This document shows positions 11,838 to 21,959 of a DNA stretch of 64,000 nucleotides, one piece after another; position 1 is the stretch's first letter, and each line of letters begins with the position of its first letter. The stretch is from Prorocentrum cordatum. Its lineage: Eukaryota; Sar; Dinophyceae; Prorocentrales; Prorocentraceae. The stretch spans positions 726,801 through 790,800 of the forward strand of contig CAUYUJ010021170.1 in NCBI GenBank assembly GCA_963575745.1, written 5' to 3'. The translations under genes were made by a program, and so were the position numbers. The notes beneath the pieces are model-generated. The model made no database searches. It had not been told where the DNA came from and saw nothing but the letters and a program-made list of their open reading frames with translations.

Positions 11838-11938
11838 CCCCCGACGTCATGATGCTATTCATGACATGGTCCCCTACAGAGGTCTGGACCCCTCCACGAG
11901 GACCAACTCTTCATCCCGGGCCGTTTTTGACGGTTCCG
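11838..11938. repeat. Dispersed repeat G (GACGTCATGA family)
   Basis: The unit CCCCGACGTCATGA..TCATGACATGG..GGTCTGGACCCC, then GTTTTTGACGGTTCC, also occurs in modified form at 6,308-6,395, 20,412-20,505, 43,838-43,920 and, inverted, 49,500-49,640. Each copy has an internal CATGA/TCATG palindrome. Confidence 0.65.
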
Positions 11939-12267
11939 GTTCCCAGGAAGGGCGCCCCGAGCCCAAACATGGCGAACAACCTCCCGTCATGATTCTTGTT
12001 ACGACGCAAGGGTGCCTAGGCTTATTTGTCAGTGTTTCGTGGGAACCGCGCATGTGTTGTCGAGGGTCTGGGTGCTATCGGCCCCCCACCCCATCGCGAT
12101 GGGCCCACCCCTCTGTGGGCGTGGTGTGGTGGGGGCTTCCCCTGTTGGCGTGCGGTGGTGGGCATGGGGTATGGCCCCCCTTCCCCACATGGGTGTGGGG
12201 TGGTTGGTGGTGTTTGGGTGTGGCGTGGTGTTGCGGTGCTTCAGGGAGCCCGAGCCGACGGTGTCTT

Positions 12268-12310
12268 CGTCGTCGTCGTCTTCGTCGTCGTAGTCGCCGT
12301 CGTCGTCGTA

Positions 12311-12358
<48 letters not shown>

Positions 12359-12360
12359 CC
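12268..12360. repeat. GTC microsatellite
   Basis: About 30 GTC triplets with GTA and GCC variants, the same unit as the 6-kb array at 54.6-60.6 kb. An AT dinucleotide run follows at 12,449-12,472. Confidence 0.92.
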
Positions 12361-12480
12361 CCCCTCCCCTCGCATCTGGGGGGCGGGGCCGAGGGACCCT
12401 GAGACCCATCCCATCTGGAGGGGGGCGTGGGCCCCGAACCCTGGATCATATATATATATATATATATATAATACACACAC

Positions 12481-12630
12481 TATGGAGTAGATGGGCTCTG
12501 CCCCATGGGGCTTCGCAGACACGGCACATGACGACGCATAGTGCAGAAGAGCGTCTGGTCTGTCCTCCGGGCGGCAGGGGTTGAAACGGAGCATGCACGC
12601 TGTGCTCGGCTTGACGCAGTGGACGTGTTT
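12481..12630 (-). CDS. Possible C-terminal helicase exon
   Basis: This 50-codon open frame lies between an acceptor GGGCCAG|AAACAC and a donor ATA|GTGTGTG. The product includes HVHCVKPSTACMLRFNP and ALLHYASSCAVSAKP. Its composition is natural and not repeat-derived, and a V..KPST sequence resembles the H/K-PSS/T turn of the helicase OB-fold, which is followed by a strand with LL/V-x-Y/H. The resemblance is slight. The other two minus frames also stay open here but have less protein-like composition. Confidence 0.38.
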
Positions 12631-13117
12631 CTGGCCCGGCATGGTCGATGTGCGCATCGCTCGTGCCACGGCGAGCCGAGCCCACCCGAGGATGCGGCGC
12701 AAGAGTCGGCTACACGCAAGAGTGACCCTGGGTAAGAGTGACCTTTGATGCGCGGCTTTTTGGGGGCCGCGGGGGGACCAAACCTGGGCGCGCAAGCCGC
12801 TGCTCCTGCTTCGTTCTCAGCCATCTGGGGGCCCATCTGTGCCCGCACCAAAGGTCCCTCCGGCGAAAGGTCACTCTTACGTCAAGTCGAAAGAGGACCC
12901 CCGGAGGCCGAACCGTCATGGTGTTCGTCACGACGCGAGGTGGCCCGGGGTTGCTCATCGTTCGAACGCAGCTCGTCGAAGCGTTTAGTCGCCCCCATGG
13001 CGCCGAACAGCGCGCCCCATCGCGTGCAAAGCGGGCATGACCCATCTCCCCAGCATGGCCATGGCGCTTTTGGGGCGCTGCCCGCTGTGGGGCACTGTTT
13101 TGAAGGCTATTCGGCGC

Positions 13118-13319
13118 TACTGTTATGTCGGGCCTGTCCCCCTACAGGGGGATTTTCGACGTAAAATGAAAAATACCCCAAACCTAATTTAAACAATAGT
13201 CCAAAAATAGTCTGGCGATTATTTTTTGAATTTTTTTTTCTTTTTGGTGTACTTTTGGGGTATTCTTCATCGTTCGTCGAAAATCCCCCTTGTAGGGGGA
13301 CACGCCCGAATTAACACTA
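13118..13319. mobile_element. MITE-like element with ~60-bp inverted ends
   Basis: The left arm reads TGTCCCCCTACAGGGGGATT..TTCGACG..AATACCCC, and the right arm is its inverted complement (GGGGTATT..CGTCGAAAAT..GTAGGGGGACACG). The AT-rich centre is about 80 bp. The tips are CTACTGTTA and TTAACACTAC. Each arm itself contains a small CCCCCTACAGGGGG hairpin. It is the only copy in the window. Confidence 0.8.
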
Positions 13320-13516
13320 CTGGAAGCCCATGGGCGCTGTGTGGTGCCACTGAGCGGTATTTGGCTCTATCCACCGATGTGCATTCCATCCAAGCCGAGC
13401 GGCAGCTCCTTTGACTTCACATCTGCGGCCCGGGTTTGCTCCCCGATGCATCGTCGCTGTGCTCGTCGCTCGTGCAGCGACGAGCACCACCGAAAGGATG
13501 CGGCGCAGGAGGGAGC

Positions 13517-13596
13517 CTGCGGCCGACCAGCACGCGCTCCCCGAGCGCGGCGGCGAGCAGCAGCTTGAGTAGCGGCGCCCGGGCTCCGAACAGGGC
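13517..13596 (-). CDS. Helicase C-terminal exon (OB-fold entry)
   Basis: About 26 codons encode ALFGARAPLLKLLLAAALG then ERVLVGRR. In DEAH/RHA helicases a leucine-rich helix of the form L..L..A...G..., leading to an I/V-A/G-R strand, opens the C-terminal OB-fold region, so this fits as the next part of the gene. The boundaries are an acceptor CTCGAG|GCCCTG and a GC donor CCGCAG|GCTCCC; both are weak. It is on the same strand and in the correct order. The segment is short and Ala/Leu-rich, so chance similarity cannot be excluded. Confidence 0.55.
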
Positions 13597-13774
13597 CTCG
13601 AGGTGGGGGGAACGATCCGGGGCTGCGGGTCCGAGGGGGGAGGGTCAGGCGAGAAGGAAAAGGAGCGACCGACCACAGCAGACGCGGACGACACGGCCGC
13701 GCCGAAAGCGATGGCGGGACATGACAAGCCTCGAGGGGGGGGACGATCGGGCGGGTGGCCCTCCACTAGAGGCC

Positions 13775-13981
13775 ATCCAGATGGGGTCGGAGTAGATGGT
13801 GTAGGAGGATGGGGCCGACTCGTCGATGCATCGGCGATGCATCGGCGATGCATCCGCGTCTTCGGCGATGCTTCGGCGAGTTCGGCATGAAGCACATCGG
13901 GCTCCTAACCTCCTCCGCATCGCTGATGCATCGGCGATGCGGCGCGATCCTCCGAATCCGTCTACTCCGACCCAATCTGGG
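13775..13981. mobile_element. MITE-like element, family B, best copy
   Basis: The left end CCAGATGGGGTCGGAGTAGA is inverted at the right end as TCTACTCCGACCCAATCTGG. The interior has repeated palindromes GCATCGGCGATGC. Relatives lie at 2,712-2,885, 18,361-18,475 (right half) and 44,071-44,255. Confidence 0.82.
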
Positions 13982-16219
13982 AGGCCCAGATTCAAGGCCT
14001 GTGCGGGGGGGAACGAGCCCGAGTTCCTACAGGTCTTCGATGTTCGAGGGGCTCGAGGTCTTCGAGGCTCGAGTCCCACGGGCTTCGGGCATCCGTGTCG
14101 AACTCCACTGGTTTTCCAACCATAGGCACGCGCTCCAGCAGCTGCGCCTCGCCGAGGGGCGGTCGAAAACCAGTGAGAGGCCGGTGCCTGGGAAGGGCTC
14201 CATGGCTCGATGGGCTCCCATCGACGCCAGAGGTCTGCAGACCTCGGGCGTCAACGGTGTCAAAAGATCACGAGGTAGGGAGTCTGGGCCCGTGCCCACC
14301 CCGTCCCGAGAAGGAGCGTTGGAGGGAGAGCTGGTTTCGAGGTTCGAGATTTCCGAACTAATTCGTCAACTCTCGTCGGCTTTCCAACATCGGGATGCCT
14401 TCCGTCGGCTGCGCCTCGCCGAGAGCTTTCCAAGAGTGCCCAGATCGCCGCGACCAGCCGCCAGAAGCCCGAGTTTTGGAGTTGAATGCCAAGAAGGGGC
14501 TGGCACAAGGGGGGAGGGGGGGCATCGAGCTGGAATAGCATCGAGCTGGAATCGGCGACACGTCGCCGACTTAGCCGCCCCGATACGCATCAACCCAAAG
14601 CGAGCCGACACGGCGCTCAACACGCAGACTGGAAACGTGGCTCTGGCGCGATAAGTGCCCTCGCCCAAAACATGTGGGCCTACACGCGCCGAGCCAACAC
14701 GCAGCATGTCAACACGGAGGCGTTGAACACAGCACGCGTTGCGCTGCAACACGGGCGTATCAGGGCAGCTGAGTCGGGGGGACGTAAGACTCGGGTCAGG
14801 GAGACTCGGGCTGGCCCGACCAAGCCATGATGAACATCACGCGACCCGGTCTGAAATTGGACGCGGGCTCCCGCTACAGACGTCCCACGAAAACTGAACC
14901 GTCAAAATCCAGGACGGGCTCGTGAAGCTGGACGCGGGCTCCCGCTGCAGACGTCCCACGACAACTGCACCGTCAGAATCCGGGACGGGCTCGTCAAAAC
15001 TGTAGGCGAACCCGAATTCCAGCGTACTAGAATTTTATCCGTCGTTCATTTTCAATCGTCTGACCGTGCGCATGTCTAATGTTGCTCGTTTCTAATTGGT
15101 CCTGGCCCCCGAGTGGCCTGGAAGAGCCCCAGGATCGAGAAAGTAGGAATGACAGGAGCGTGGCCCCCCCAAGAAAAATCAGAGAGAACTTTCGAATCCT
15201 TCGAAGCGAAGAAGGTGCACGCTTCCCCGACGGAGGTCGGCGATGGATCGGCGAGGTGCCCCCGAGAGGTCGGCGGCAGCCCCCCCCCCCCCTGTCTTCA
15301 CTCGACGTCGCCCCCGCGGGCCGAGGGCGGCGGCGGCGGGGCACCACCGCCGTGCGCCCCGGGCTGAACCAGGCGCGCCAGCGCCTCGACGTCGCGGGCG
15401 GCCTTGGACGCCACGGGCGCGCCGCCTCTGTCGAGGGGGCGCACAGGGACGTACGAATGCACGCGAGTTACAAAAAATGCGAGCGACAAGTTTTTTACAA
15501 AATGGGAGTTTCGCGGGGGAGGGGGGTAGGACACGAATAGACCACGCGCTCGCGGCGACGTCGGGGGGGGGGGGAACGGCGAGGGGGGGGGAGGGGAGGG
15601 AAATCAAATCAACATCCAAGGGGGGAGGGGGAGTGCGGAGGGATGCAGGAGCGACACGATTAGAAAAAAAGTTTCCGGCCGAAAATCCAGATCGCGTCCT
15701 TCCCCATTGTTGAGCTTGGGGGGGGAGGGGGCCCCCAATTTTTCTAATCGGGAGCCCACATATGTCCTCCGTGGAGGCGCGCGTCCGACCCGAACAGACA
15801 GTTTCCAGAGCGGTGTGGCCAGAAAGCGCCCGCCGCGACGCATACACCATAAGATTTCTCGGGGGGCGTGTCGCCCCCTGGGGGGCGATGCACACCTAGT
15901 AGTAGCATGCCGGGGTGAGACCTCCTTCGAGCGGGCGCAGCAGAACGCACTCTGGAGGCGTCCGGGGGCTCTGGGCTGGCTGGGCCCCGGGAAACTCAGT
16001 CAGGAAGGGGGAGCAATGGCAAATCCGCGCAGCAAGGGTCCCCCCGGACCCTCCACAAGAGTGTCCATCTGGTGCGGGAGTTCACCCGAGATCCGCGCCT
16101 GAGGGTCCTGGGGCCGGAAAGCGGCCCCCGGAGGCACCAAAAGACGGCACACTGTCTCGAACCCACAACCTCGAGCCTGGCCCCCCCCCACCCCCACCCC
16201 CCTTCCTCGCCATCGCTCG
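13982..16219. other. No gene seen
   Basis: Apart from the 14.86-kb duplication, only overlapping Arg/Pro-rich frames occur, with poly-G/C runs near 15,280 and 15,570. Read as part of a helicase intron. Confidence 0.5.
14858..15000. repeat. Two-copy tandem duplication of ~72 bp
   Basis: Two adjacent copies begin GGACGCGGGCTCCCGCT, continue CAGACGTCCCACGA and end GGACGGGCTCGT. They differ at a few bases. Confidence 0.85.
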
Positions 16220-16335
16220 GACGTCCATTCCCTGTGTTTCTGTTCGGTTTCGTGCGTGGCTTTTTCGCCAAATGATCGAGGATGCTCCTCGATGGTCCCC
16301 GCCGAAGGAAAAATGCACACGTCCGAGCGATGCCA
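16220..16335. repeat. Dispersed repeat E, copy 1
   Basis: It shares TTTCGTGCGT.., GATCGAGGATGCTCCTCGAT (a palindrome) and AATGCACACGTCCGAGCGAT with 18,196-18,320. Non-coding. Confidence 0.72.
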
Positions 16336-16984
16336 AGCTTCCTGCTGGCCAGAGCCAGTGCTGGGTCCTCGCGGACCTCCAGCCAGCTTCCAGACACACT
16401 GACAATAGGCGCCCCCCCCGGGGGAGGCGCACGCCCGGACCGAGCACGTACGACGGACGGGCATCTTGCCATCTGCGCATCGGTTCCCAGGCGGTACGGT
16501 AGAGGGAAACGATTACTGAGCACTCCCCCTCCCCCCAACCTCAACGTTGGCACGCGCGGGGGAAACTGCGACCGAAGTGCAGCTCATCAGACCCACCGCC
16601 AGCATTGAACATTGGGGGGAGGGGGAGCCGTTGACAGGTGGATGTGGCATCATGAGTGTTCGCGAATTGTTCCGAGGCCTGTATGGCCAGAGCGCGCTGC
16701 TCCGACAATATCTGCTGCAGGGTGGATGGGAGCGCGCGTCGCCCCTGGGAGGGGGCCACGCGCACGCAGCAATCCGATTGAAGCCTGTCTGGGACATGCA
16801 GATTCGCAGGCCGAGGAGCCATGGATTTCAGAGGCCCGCTCGGAGTCTCGGGAGGTGGAAGCGGCTCGGGGCCAGACCCCGAGGCACCCTCTCGAGGACC
16901 GAGAACAGGGCAATCCGCTGGTCGACTCGGCAGAGTGGGAGCTTTACGCGTCATCGACCTCCGAAACTTCTTGGATCGGCGCTG

Positions 16985-17135
16985 GAGACTACCTGCCAGA
17001 CCACCCCAACCCAACCCGAAGACCCGAATTTCGGGTCAGGGGTGGAGCGGGTTCCACATGTGTTTTTCAATGTTCCCCAACGCCCCCCCCCACCAGGAAT
17101 GCAGAGCAAAAAGTGGGGCCTTCGGGTTGGGTTGG
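16985..17135. repeat. Inverted repeat with CCAACCCAACCCGAAG arms
   Basis: Left CCCCAACCCAACCCGAAG pairs with right CTTCGGGTTGGGTTGGG across about 100 bp. The arms resemble a degenerate short repeat rather than a known element. Confidence 0.6.
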
Positions 17136-17672
17136 GATGCTTTGGCGGATGGTGACCAGCGGCGCCTCCGGCTCTGCCCCTGGCGCGCTTCGCGCGCGAG
17201 GGAGGGGGCAAGAAAGCAGAACGGACACAGGTTGATGACCGAATTTGTCTCGTCGCCAATCTCGAGCCCACGACGCTGTCGAAAGCCGGTCCAGGGTGGA
17301 CAGCTGGCCGAAATTGGCCAGGACAGGGGATCCGGGGGCCCATGCTAACCAGATGTTGGTCGGCAGGAGGGGGATGGAGGACTGCCCACACTGATGTCCT
17401 TCCCTCGGTTTCGCCTTTCTGGAACTACGTGGGAAGCCCTCGTTGCCTTCGCCTCGGAATCCTGGTCAGAGCACGCCCTAGAAGAGGTCCAGTGAGCAGC
17501 GGTACCAGCACAGTAGGCACATCCGAGAAGACACCTTGATATAAGAAGTCTTCTGGCACATTCGTCGTCGATCTTTGAGGGCCCAGGATGCCCCACAGAG
17601 CTTCTGAGGGTCCCTGCGGCCCCTGGGGGAAAAACGAATTTCGTGGGGCACCCGCTGGCAGGCCGATCTTAC

Positions 17673-17803
17673 TGCATCTTGCTGTTCCCGCACCGCCCGG
17701 CATCGGGATGCGCAGCAACCTCTTGGAGAGGTCCGCCACCCGCGCGATCAGCTGCTGCATCCGGAAAGGGACGATCGCGGCCTCCCGTGCAAGGCGCGCG
17801 CAG
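17673..17803 (-). CDS. Helicase ratchet-domain exon
   Basis: This 131-bp exon has clear signals: acceptor GCCACAG|CTGCGC and donor GATGCA|GTAAGAT. It encodes ARLAREAAIVPFRMQQL, then IARVADLSKRLLRIPMP. The pattern A-x-V-P-x-R-M-x-Q-L followed by an amphipathic helix of the V-x-D-L-x-x-R-L type matches the part of DEAH/RHA proteins that lies after SEPL..LF..W. It ends in phase 1. The next recognised coding piece at 13.5 kb starts in phase 0, so an exon may be missing in the 4-kb intron between them. Confidence 0.74.
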
Positions 17804-18020
17804 CTGTGGCCCCACCCGCGAGTCCGGCCTTCTGTCGCGTTGCCCGAAGGGACGCTGGCGAAAAGGAGCTTCTGAGACCGCGGCGCTGCATCTGAGACAT
17901 CGAAGCGCACGTGAACGCATCCTGCGACGACCCTGTGGGCAAAGCCCACCGGACTTGAGAAATCGGTATCGCCCGTCTCAGAAGTTTCTTTCCCAGGGGT
18001 CCGTCTTGGAACCTCGTGAC

Positions 18021-18190
18021 CTTCGTCCGAGCCGGCGTCGGCGCCGGCGCAGGCGTAGTTGCCGGCCCAGTGGTAGAACAGGCGAAGGACCGCGAGAGGC
18101 TCGGAGGCGTGGCCCCCGTCGAAACGGCGGCGGGACTCCAGGGAGCGCCGGAGCTTCTTGACATACTCCGCGTCGTCCGTGATGGCCATC
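18021..18190 (-). CDS. Helicase HA2/ratchet exon
   Basis: About 56 codons begin MAITDDAEYVKKLRRSLES and continue RRRFDGGHASEPLAVLRLFYHW. In DEAH/RHA helicases this is the segment right after the DPF..PSR motif, with a basic helix, an F/D-G-G/S turn and the SEPL..L.LF..W helix. The acceptor is TCTGAG|GATGG. The donor GACGAAG|GTCACG is plausible but its phase does not match the next exon, so the last 15-20 residues may be intronic. A dispersed repeat (18,196-18,320) abuts the 5' side. The intron before it (18,191-18,694) is about 504 bp and also holds a half copy of the ATCGGCGATGC element. Confidence 0.76.
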
Positions 18191-18195
18191 CTCAG

Positions 18196-18320
18196 ACTCA
18201 TTCTCCGTGCATGTTTCGGTGTCGTGCGTTGATGTTTTCGTAGCAGGGTCTACTCTACTCCTCGACATCCCTCGCCGAGAAAAGATGCACACGTCCGAGC
18301 GATGCCAAGCAGAGGAACAA
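18196..18320. repeat. Dispersed repeat E, copy 2
   Basis: It contains GTGTCGTGCGTTGATGTTTT, CTACTCCTCGACATCCCTCG and GATGCACACGTCCGAGCGAT, matching the 16.2-kb copy. It lies immediately 5' of a helicase exon. Confidence 0.72.
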
Positions 18321-18360
18321 AACAGGCTGCACAAGCATGCTCCGTCGGAGCTCCGCGCGG

Positions 18361-18475
18361 ATGCGGTGCACAGGCGACGACGGCGCGGAGAAACTCGGAT
18401 TCCACATCGAGCCGCATCGCAGATGCATCGGCGAAGCGGCGCGATCCTCCGACCTCATTTGCTCCGACCCCATCG
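18361..18475. mobile_element. MITE-like element, family B, right half only
   Basis: Only the GCATCGCAGATGCATCGGCG core and the right end CTCCGACCCCATCGG remain. It lies in the intron between helicase exons at 18.7 and 18.2 kb, next to another dispersed repeat. Confidence 0.6.
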
Positions 18476-18694
18476 GCGAGGCTCATTCTTCCACGAATCT
18501 AGGGGAAACCAAACGGTACCGATACCGATACTCCCTGGACCTCTCCCGGGGTGCGTTCTGAGCAGAATTTCGAGGCGAATCCAACGGTGGCGACGAGGGC
18601 CTCCCAGGACGCCCACGACAAGGGGGAAAAGCGAGGGCAGGGTCGCGGCATGGGGTACCTCTTCCTCCTTCGAAGCCTCACTCTCCCTCGAATC

Positions 18695-18930
18695 CTGGAG
18701 GGGCGGCTGAACGGGTCCATCGAGGAGCACGCCGCGGCCAGCACCACCGCCTCCGCCGCGCAGCCCCACAGGGCGCCGAGCCAGAGAAGCCGGCAGAGGC
18801 CCATGTCGAGCGGGAGGCTCTCCGCGAGGAGGCCCAGCGTGGTGATGTCCGCGGCCTCGTCCTCGGCGGCCAGCGCCCCGGCAAGGTGCAGCTCGCGGAC
18901 TGCGGCGCGGAGGGCGCCGGCATCCGGCGG
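18695..18930 (-). CDS. Helicase winged-helix/ratchet exon
   Basis: About 79 codons follow the acceptor CCTCAG|CCGCCG. The product contains LRAAVRELHLAGAL, then LGLLAESLPLDMGLCRLLWLG and AACSSMDPFSRPS. The order helix, LG..A..LPLD..L.R.L..G and S..DPF..PS is typical of the HA2 (helicase-associated) region of DEAH/RHA proteins. The 3' end appears to be TCCAG|GATTCG, a GA donor. Cutting there leaves phase 2, and the next exon begins with the single base G, restoring ..PSR-MAITD.., which is what the family shows at this point. A GTGAGG donor 13 bases downstream is the conventional alternative, but it breaks the frame with the next exon. Confidence 0.78.
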
Positions 18931-19004
18931 CTGAGGCAGGTACCCATCGGGGGGGCCAGAAGCCCGACGAAACGCAATTCGCAGAAGACGCTGCAACGCA
19001 AGAC

Positions 19005-19262
19005 GAAGCCAGGACGTGGAGAACATCGGGTGAGGATACGCCGAGGCTCTGAGACCCACCAGCTCTGGAGGATGTCTCGGGCTCCGCGGCCTTCTCAGAG
19101 CGCCCCGGAGCACTCTGAGAGCGATCCAGACCGTTCTGGCTCTGGAACGGATTTATCCTCGTCCTGGCCCCGTCCGACAGAAGCACGACGACCAAATTCG
19201 TAGAATTCCTCGTCACGGCGAGGGGTGTGCGTACACTTGAGCGACGAAAAGAAGCGGGTCTT
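19005..19262. repeat. Dispersed repeat F, copy 1
   Basis: About 255 bp homologous to 44,999-45,255. Shared blocks are GGGTGAGGAT, GGCCTTCTCAGAGCG, TTATCCTCGTCCTGGCC, GACGACCAAATTCGTAGAAT and GAGCGACGAAAAGAA. It contains AGAGCG..CGCTCT palindromes. A fragment is at 6,487-6,545. Confidence 0.82.
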
Positions 19263-19547
19263 ACGCAAGATGACGTTGCGATCTTAATTACGCGGCGACT
19301 TACGCGGGCTCTCATCGTGACACGCTATCGTGGCACGCCGCAATGGAAACGAGGGCGCTTACGCGCGGCCTTCCGGGCAACTTACGCGCCAATGTCGGCG
19401 TCGACGACCCAGTTTTTCACATCGCTCACTTGTCACTGTTGACGTGTGGGCCCAGAGCGCGAAGGCGACGGGGCAAGACTTGAATTAGCTGAACTCTCGA
19501 GGGCTGCCGCGTTGAAAACATCGTTTCGTTGAACCGAGGCAAGGACA

Positions 19548-19690
19548 TAAACATCGACTGCCAGAACTCCGCGCGGATTTCTCGGATCGGCGCTTGGGCC
19601 CCATGGCAGCGCCCCTTGTGCCGTCCCTGGCGCGCTCCGCGCGCCAAAGATGGGAGCCTGGCGCCGATTCAAGGAATCCGCGCGGACCTC
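19548..19690. mobile_element. Foldback element, family D, copy 1
   Basis: The left arm CCGCGCGGATTTCTCGGATC-GGCGC is inverted at the right as GCGCCGATTC..GAATCCGCGCGG, with GGCGCGCTCCGCGCGCC between. GGACATAAACATCG flanks the left. It begins directly after the helicase RecA2 exon. Confidence 0.75.
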
Positions 19691-19714
19691 CGACAGCTTT
19701 TCTTCCTCGAGTAC

Positions 19715-20206
19715 CCCAGCAGCTCGCAGGGCGACTTGAGGCTCACGGGCAGGCTCTCTGGCACGTCTCGGCCCAGCTTCCTCTGTAGCACGTCGGAGAG
19801 TTTCTTGGCGCGCAGCAGCACCTTGGAGAGGGACACCCTGAGAATCTCCGGCGTGTCAAACTCTGGCGTGCGCTCCTCGTAGAAGCGGCTCGACACCATG
19901 CGCAAAGCCGTCCCGGGCTGAGTCCTGCCGGCACGCCCGGAGCGCTGCTTCATCGACGCCTGAGAGCACCACGTGGTCGCCAGACGGCTCAGGTTCTCCT
20001 TGGCGTCGTGCGAGATCTCCCTGTGCAGGCAAAAATCTATCACGGCGGTGACGTTCGGAAAAGTGAGGGACGACTCCGCGATGTTCGTCGCCAGGATGAC
20101 GTTGCACTGGCCGTTGGCAGGCGGCTCGAATGCCGCGTCCTGCTCCGAGCGGGGCACCATGGAGTGCATCACGAAAACTTTGTAGCTGGACTGGTAAGGC
20201 TTCGGG
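19715..20206 (-). CDS. Helicase RecA2 exon (motifs V and VI)
   Basis: About 163 codons encode the second RecA domain of the helicase. YKVFVMHSMVPR near the start is the usual segment after motif IV. ATNIAESSLT is motif V and QRSGRAGR is motif VI with its arginine fingers. The tail ..LSKVLLRAKKLSDVLQRK.. leads into the winged-helix domain. All these residues are intact. The acceptor is placed at ..CGCGCAG|CCCG, with TTGCAG about 30 bases upstream as an alternative. The donor is placed at ..CTGGG|GTACTC and is uncertain in phase. A foldback repeat (19,548-19,690) begins immediately downstream. The 24-kb gap to the motif IV exon probably hides one more small exon, because 10-20 residues usual between VFLPG and YKVFV are missing. 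Confidence 0.88.
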
Positions 20207-21112
20207 CTGCGCGAGGACAGCACCCCCCCCACTGGCTGCAACGGGCCCCCCGAAGAGTCCCAGTTGGCCTCCACAGGCCCCCCCGAATAGCCCAGGGAGG
20301 TCTCAACACCCTGGCGCTCCGCGCCCCAGGGTTGAGGTGATGAGACCGCCGCGGGCTACTCGGGGGGGCCTGACCAGGCCAGCCGGGACTACTCCAGGGG
20401 CCTGTCCCAGTCCCCAGACGTCGTCATGCTCTCTTCATGACGTGGGCCCCCAGAGGTCTGGACCCCCTCCTGGGGGCACGGTTTTCACCCCGAGTCGCAT
20501 TTTGACTCCCAGAGGCCCAGCAGCGCGCCTCTATAGCGGCCGAAGACAACGCGAAGCCTCTCGGCGTGACTCTTTCGTGGCCCGAGGGCACCTGGGGCGG
20601 AGGCCCGCTGGGGCCACTACCGGGGGGAGGGGGGGGGTGCTGCGCGCCACCCGAAGCCTCACCAAAGCTGGATGGCGCGCTGCTGCCGCCTCCGCCCGGG
20701 TCGGGGGCCCGGGCTTCCAGCGAGGAGAACAGGTCGGCCATGTCCTTCGGCTGCACGCAGGAGCTCGAGCAGGGGGTCGACTACGACAGTGACTTGCCCG
20801 AAAATGTTGGTGTTCTCGTCGGACCCATGAGAAAAACACGTAGGATGATCCGTCGATCTATGGAGCCCTGTGGGTAGGCACTCGGTTTGGGCCTTTCTCG
20901 TTTAAAGGTATGTTTCGCTCAGTGCGCGTGGTTTATGCTCGGGCATCCTCCAAGATCGGGGGGGGGGGGAGGTTCTCTTTCGTGGTTTAAGCGTCGGGTG
21001 CGCCTCGTGTGCTGTGGTTTAAGCGTCGGTGCGCCTCGTGTGCTGCGATGTGCCTCGTGTAGACAGGGCCCAAGCCTGTTGTGGTTACGCGTTCGCGCCA
21101 GTCGACGCCTAT

Positions 21113-21117
<5 letters not shown>

Positions 21118-21147
<30 letters not shown>
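21118..21147. repeat. TA microsatellite
   Basis: About 15 TA units. The flanks (20,950-21,110) contain two copies of GTGGTTTAAGCGTCGG. No gene is seen between 20,207 and 21,959. Confidence 0.9.
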
Positions 21148-21151
<4 letters not shown>

Positions 21152-21394
21152 CTGGTTGGCAGTGGTCATCCTCTGTCTCCTTATGGTCCTTCGCCTAGCG
21201 TTCAGTATCATCAGTGTTCCCCCCAGCGGTCTGCCTTCTCCTGCTCCTACTGTTCCTCCTGCTCCTCCTCCCCTTTCACCCTTTTCGTCTCCCTTCCCTC
21301 ACTCATTCTCAACTCCGCGCAGCCGCCGACGGCCGTCCACAGATCCGCCGTCGGGCCAGCGTCGCCCTACCCCAGGGCCTGGCCCCAGTGAAAA

Positions 21395-21660
21395 GTCGTG
21401 GAGTTCCTCCTCCTCCTCCTCCTGGTCTTCCTCCTCCTCCTCCTCCTCCTTCTGTTCCTCCTATTCCTCATCCTGGTCTTCCTCCTGCCTCCTTGCTCCT
21501 CCTCCTCCTACCCCTCCTCCTGCCACCTCCTCCTGCTGCTGCTGCTGCTCCTCCTCTTCCTACTGATCTGCATGCCTTCTCCTCATACCCCTTTCCTGCC
21601 TCATCCTCCGATCTTCTGCCTCGTCCTCCTACTCTTCCTCCTGCCTCTTCCTTTATACTA
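21395..21660. repeat. TCC/CTC pyrimidine tract
   Basis: A pyrimidine-rich stretch of TCC triplets with CTGCTG interruptions. Smaller tracts of the same kind are at 21,868-21,940 and, inside the neighbouring gene, 22,262-22,330, where they code a Glu run. Confidence 0.88.
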
Positions 21661-21959
21661 GTGTTCTCTGCCGTCAGCGTCATCGTCAACAACGTCGGAT
21701 GCATCGTTCTTACATCGTCGCATCACCATTGAAGTAATAACCGCCGCCGTCGCCGTCGCCATGTGAATCAGCATCGCCATGGCGATCATCGTCACCGAAG
21801 GCATCATCAGCACAAACGCCGTCGTCTTCATCATCATAAGCGTCTCCACCGTCATCCCATGACATGTCATCCCTCCTCCTCCTCCTCCGCCTTCTACTCC
21901 TCCTCATTCTACTCATCCTCCTCCCCCTCCTCCTTATCGAGCCTGGCCCTCTCGGGCCC

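Noticed and set aside
12449-12472. AT run as a TATA-type promoter
   Set aside because: It is a pure AT microsatellite like those at 21.1, 28.8 and 29.8 kb, and no gene start lies nearby.
19669-20274. Reading the 20-kb island as an independent small helicase gene
   Set aside because: It lacks motifs I-III and its initial Met lies in probable intron sequence. The missing motifs are found upstream on the same strand.
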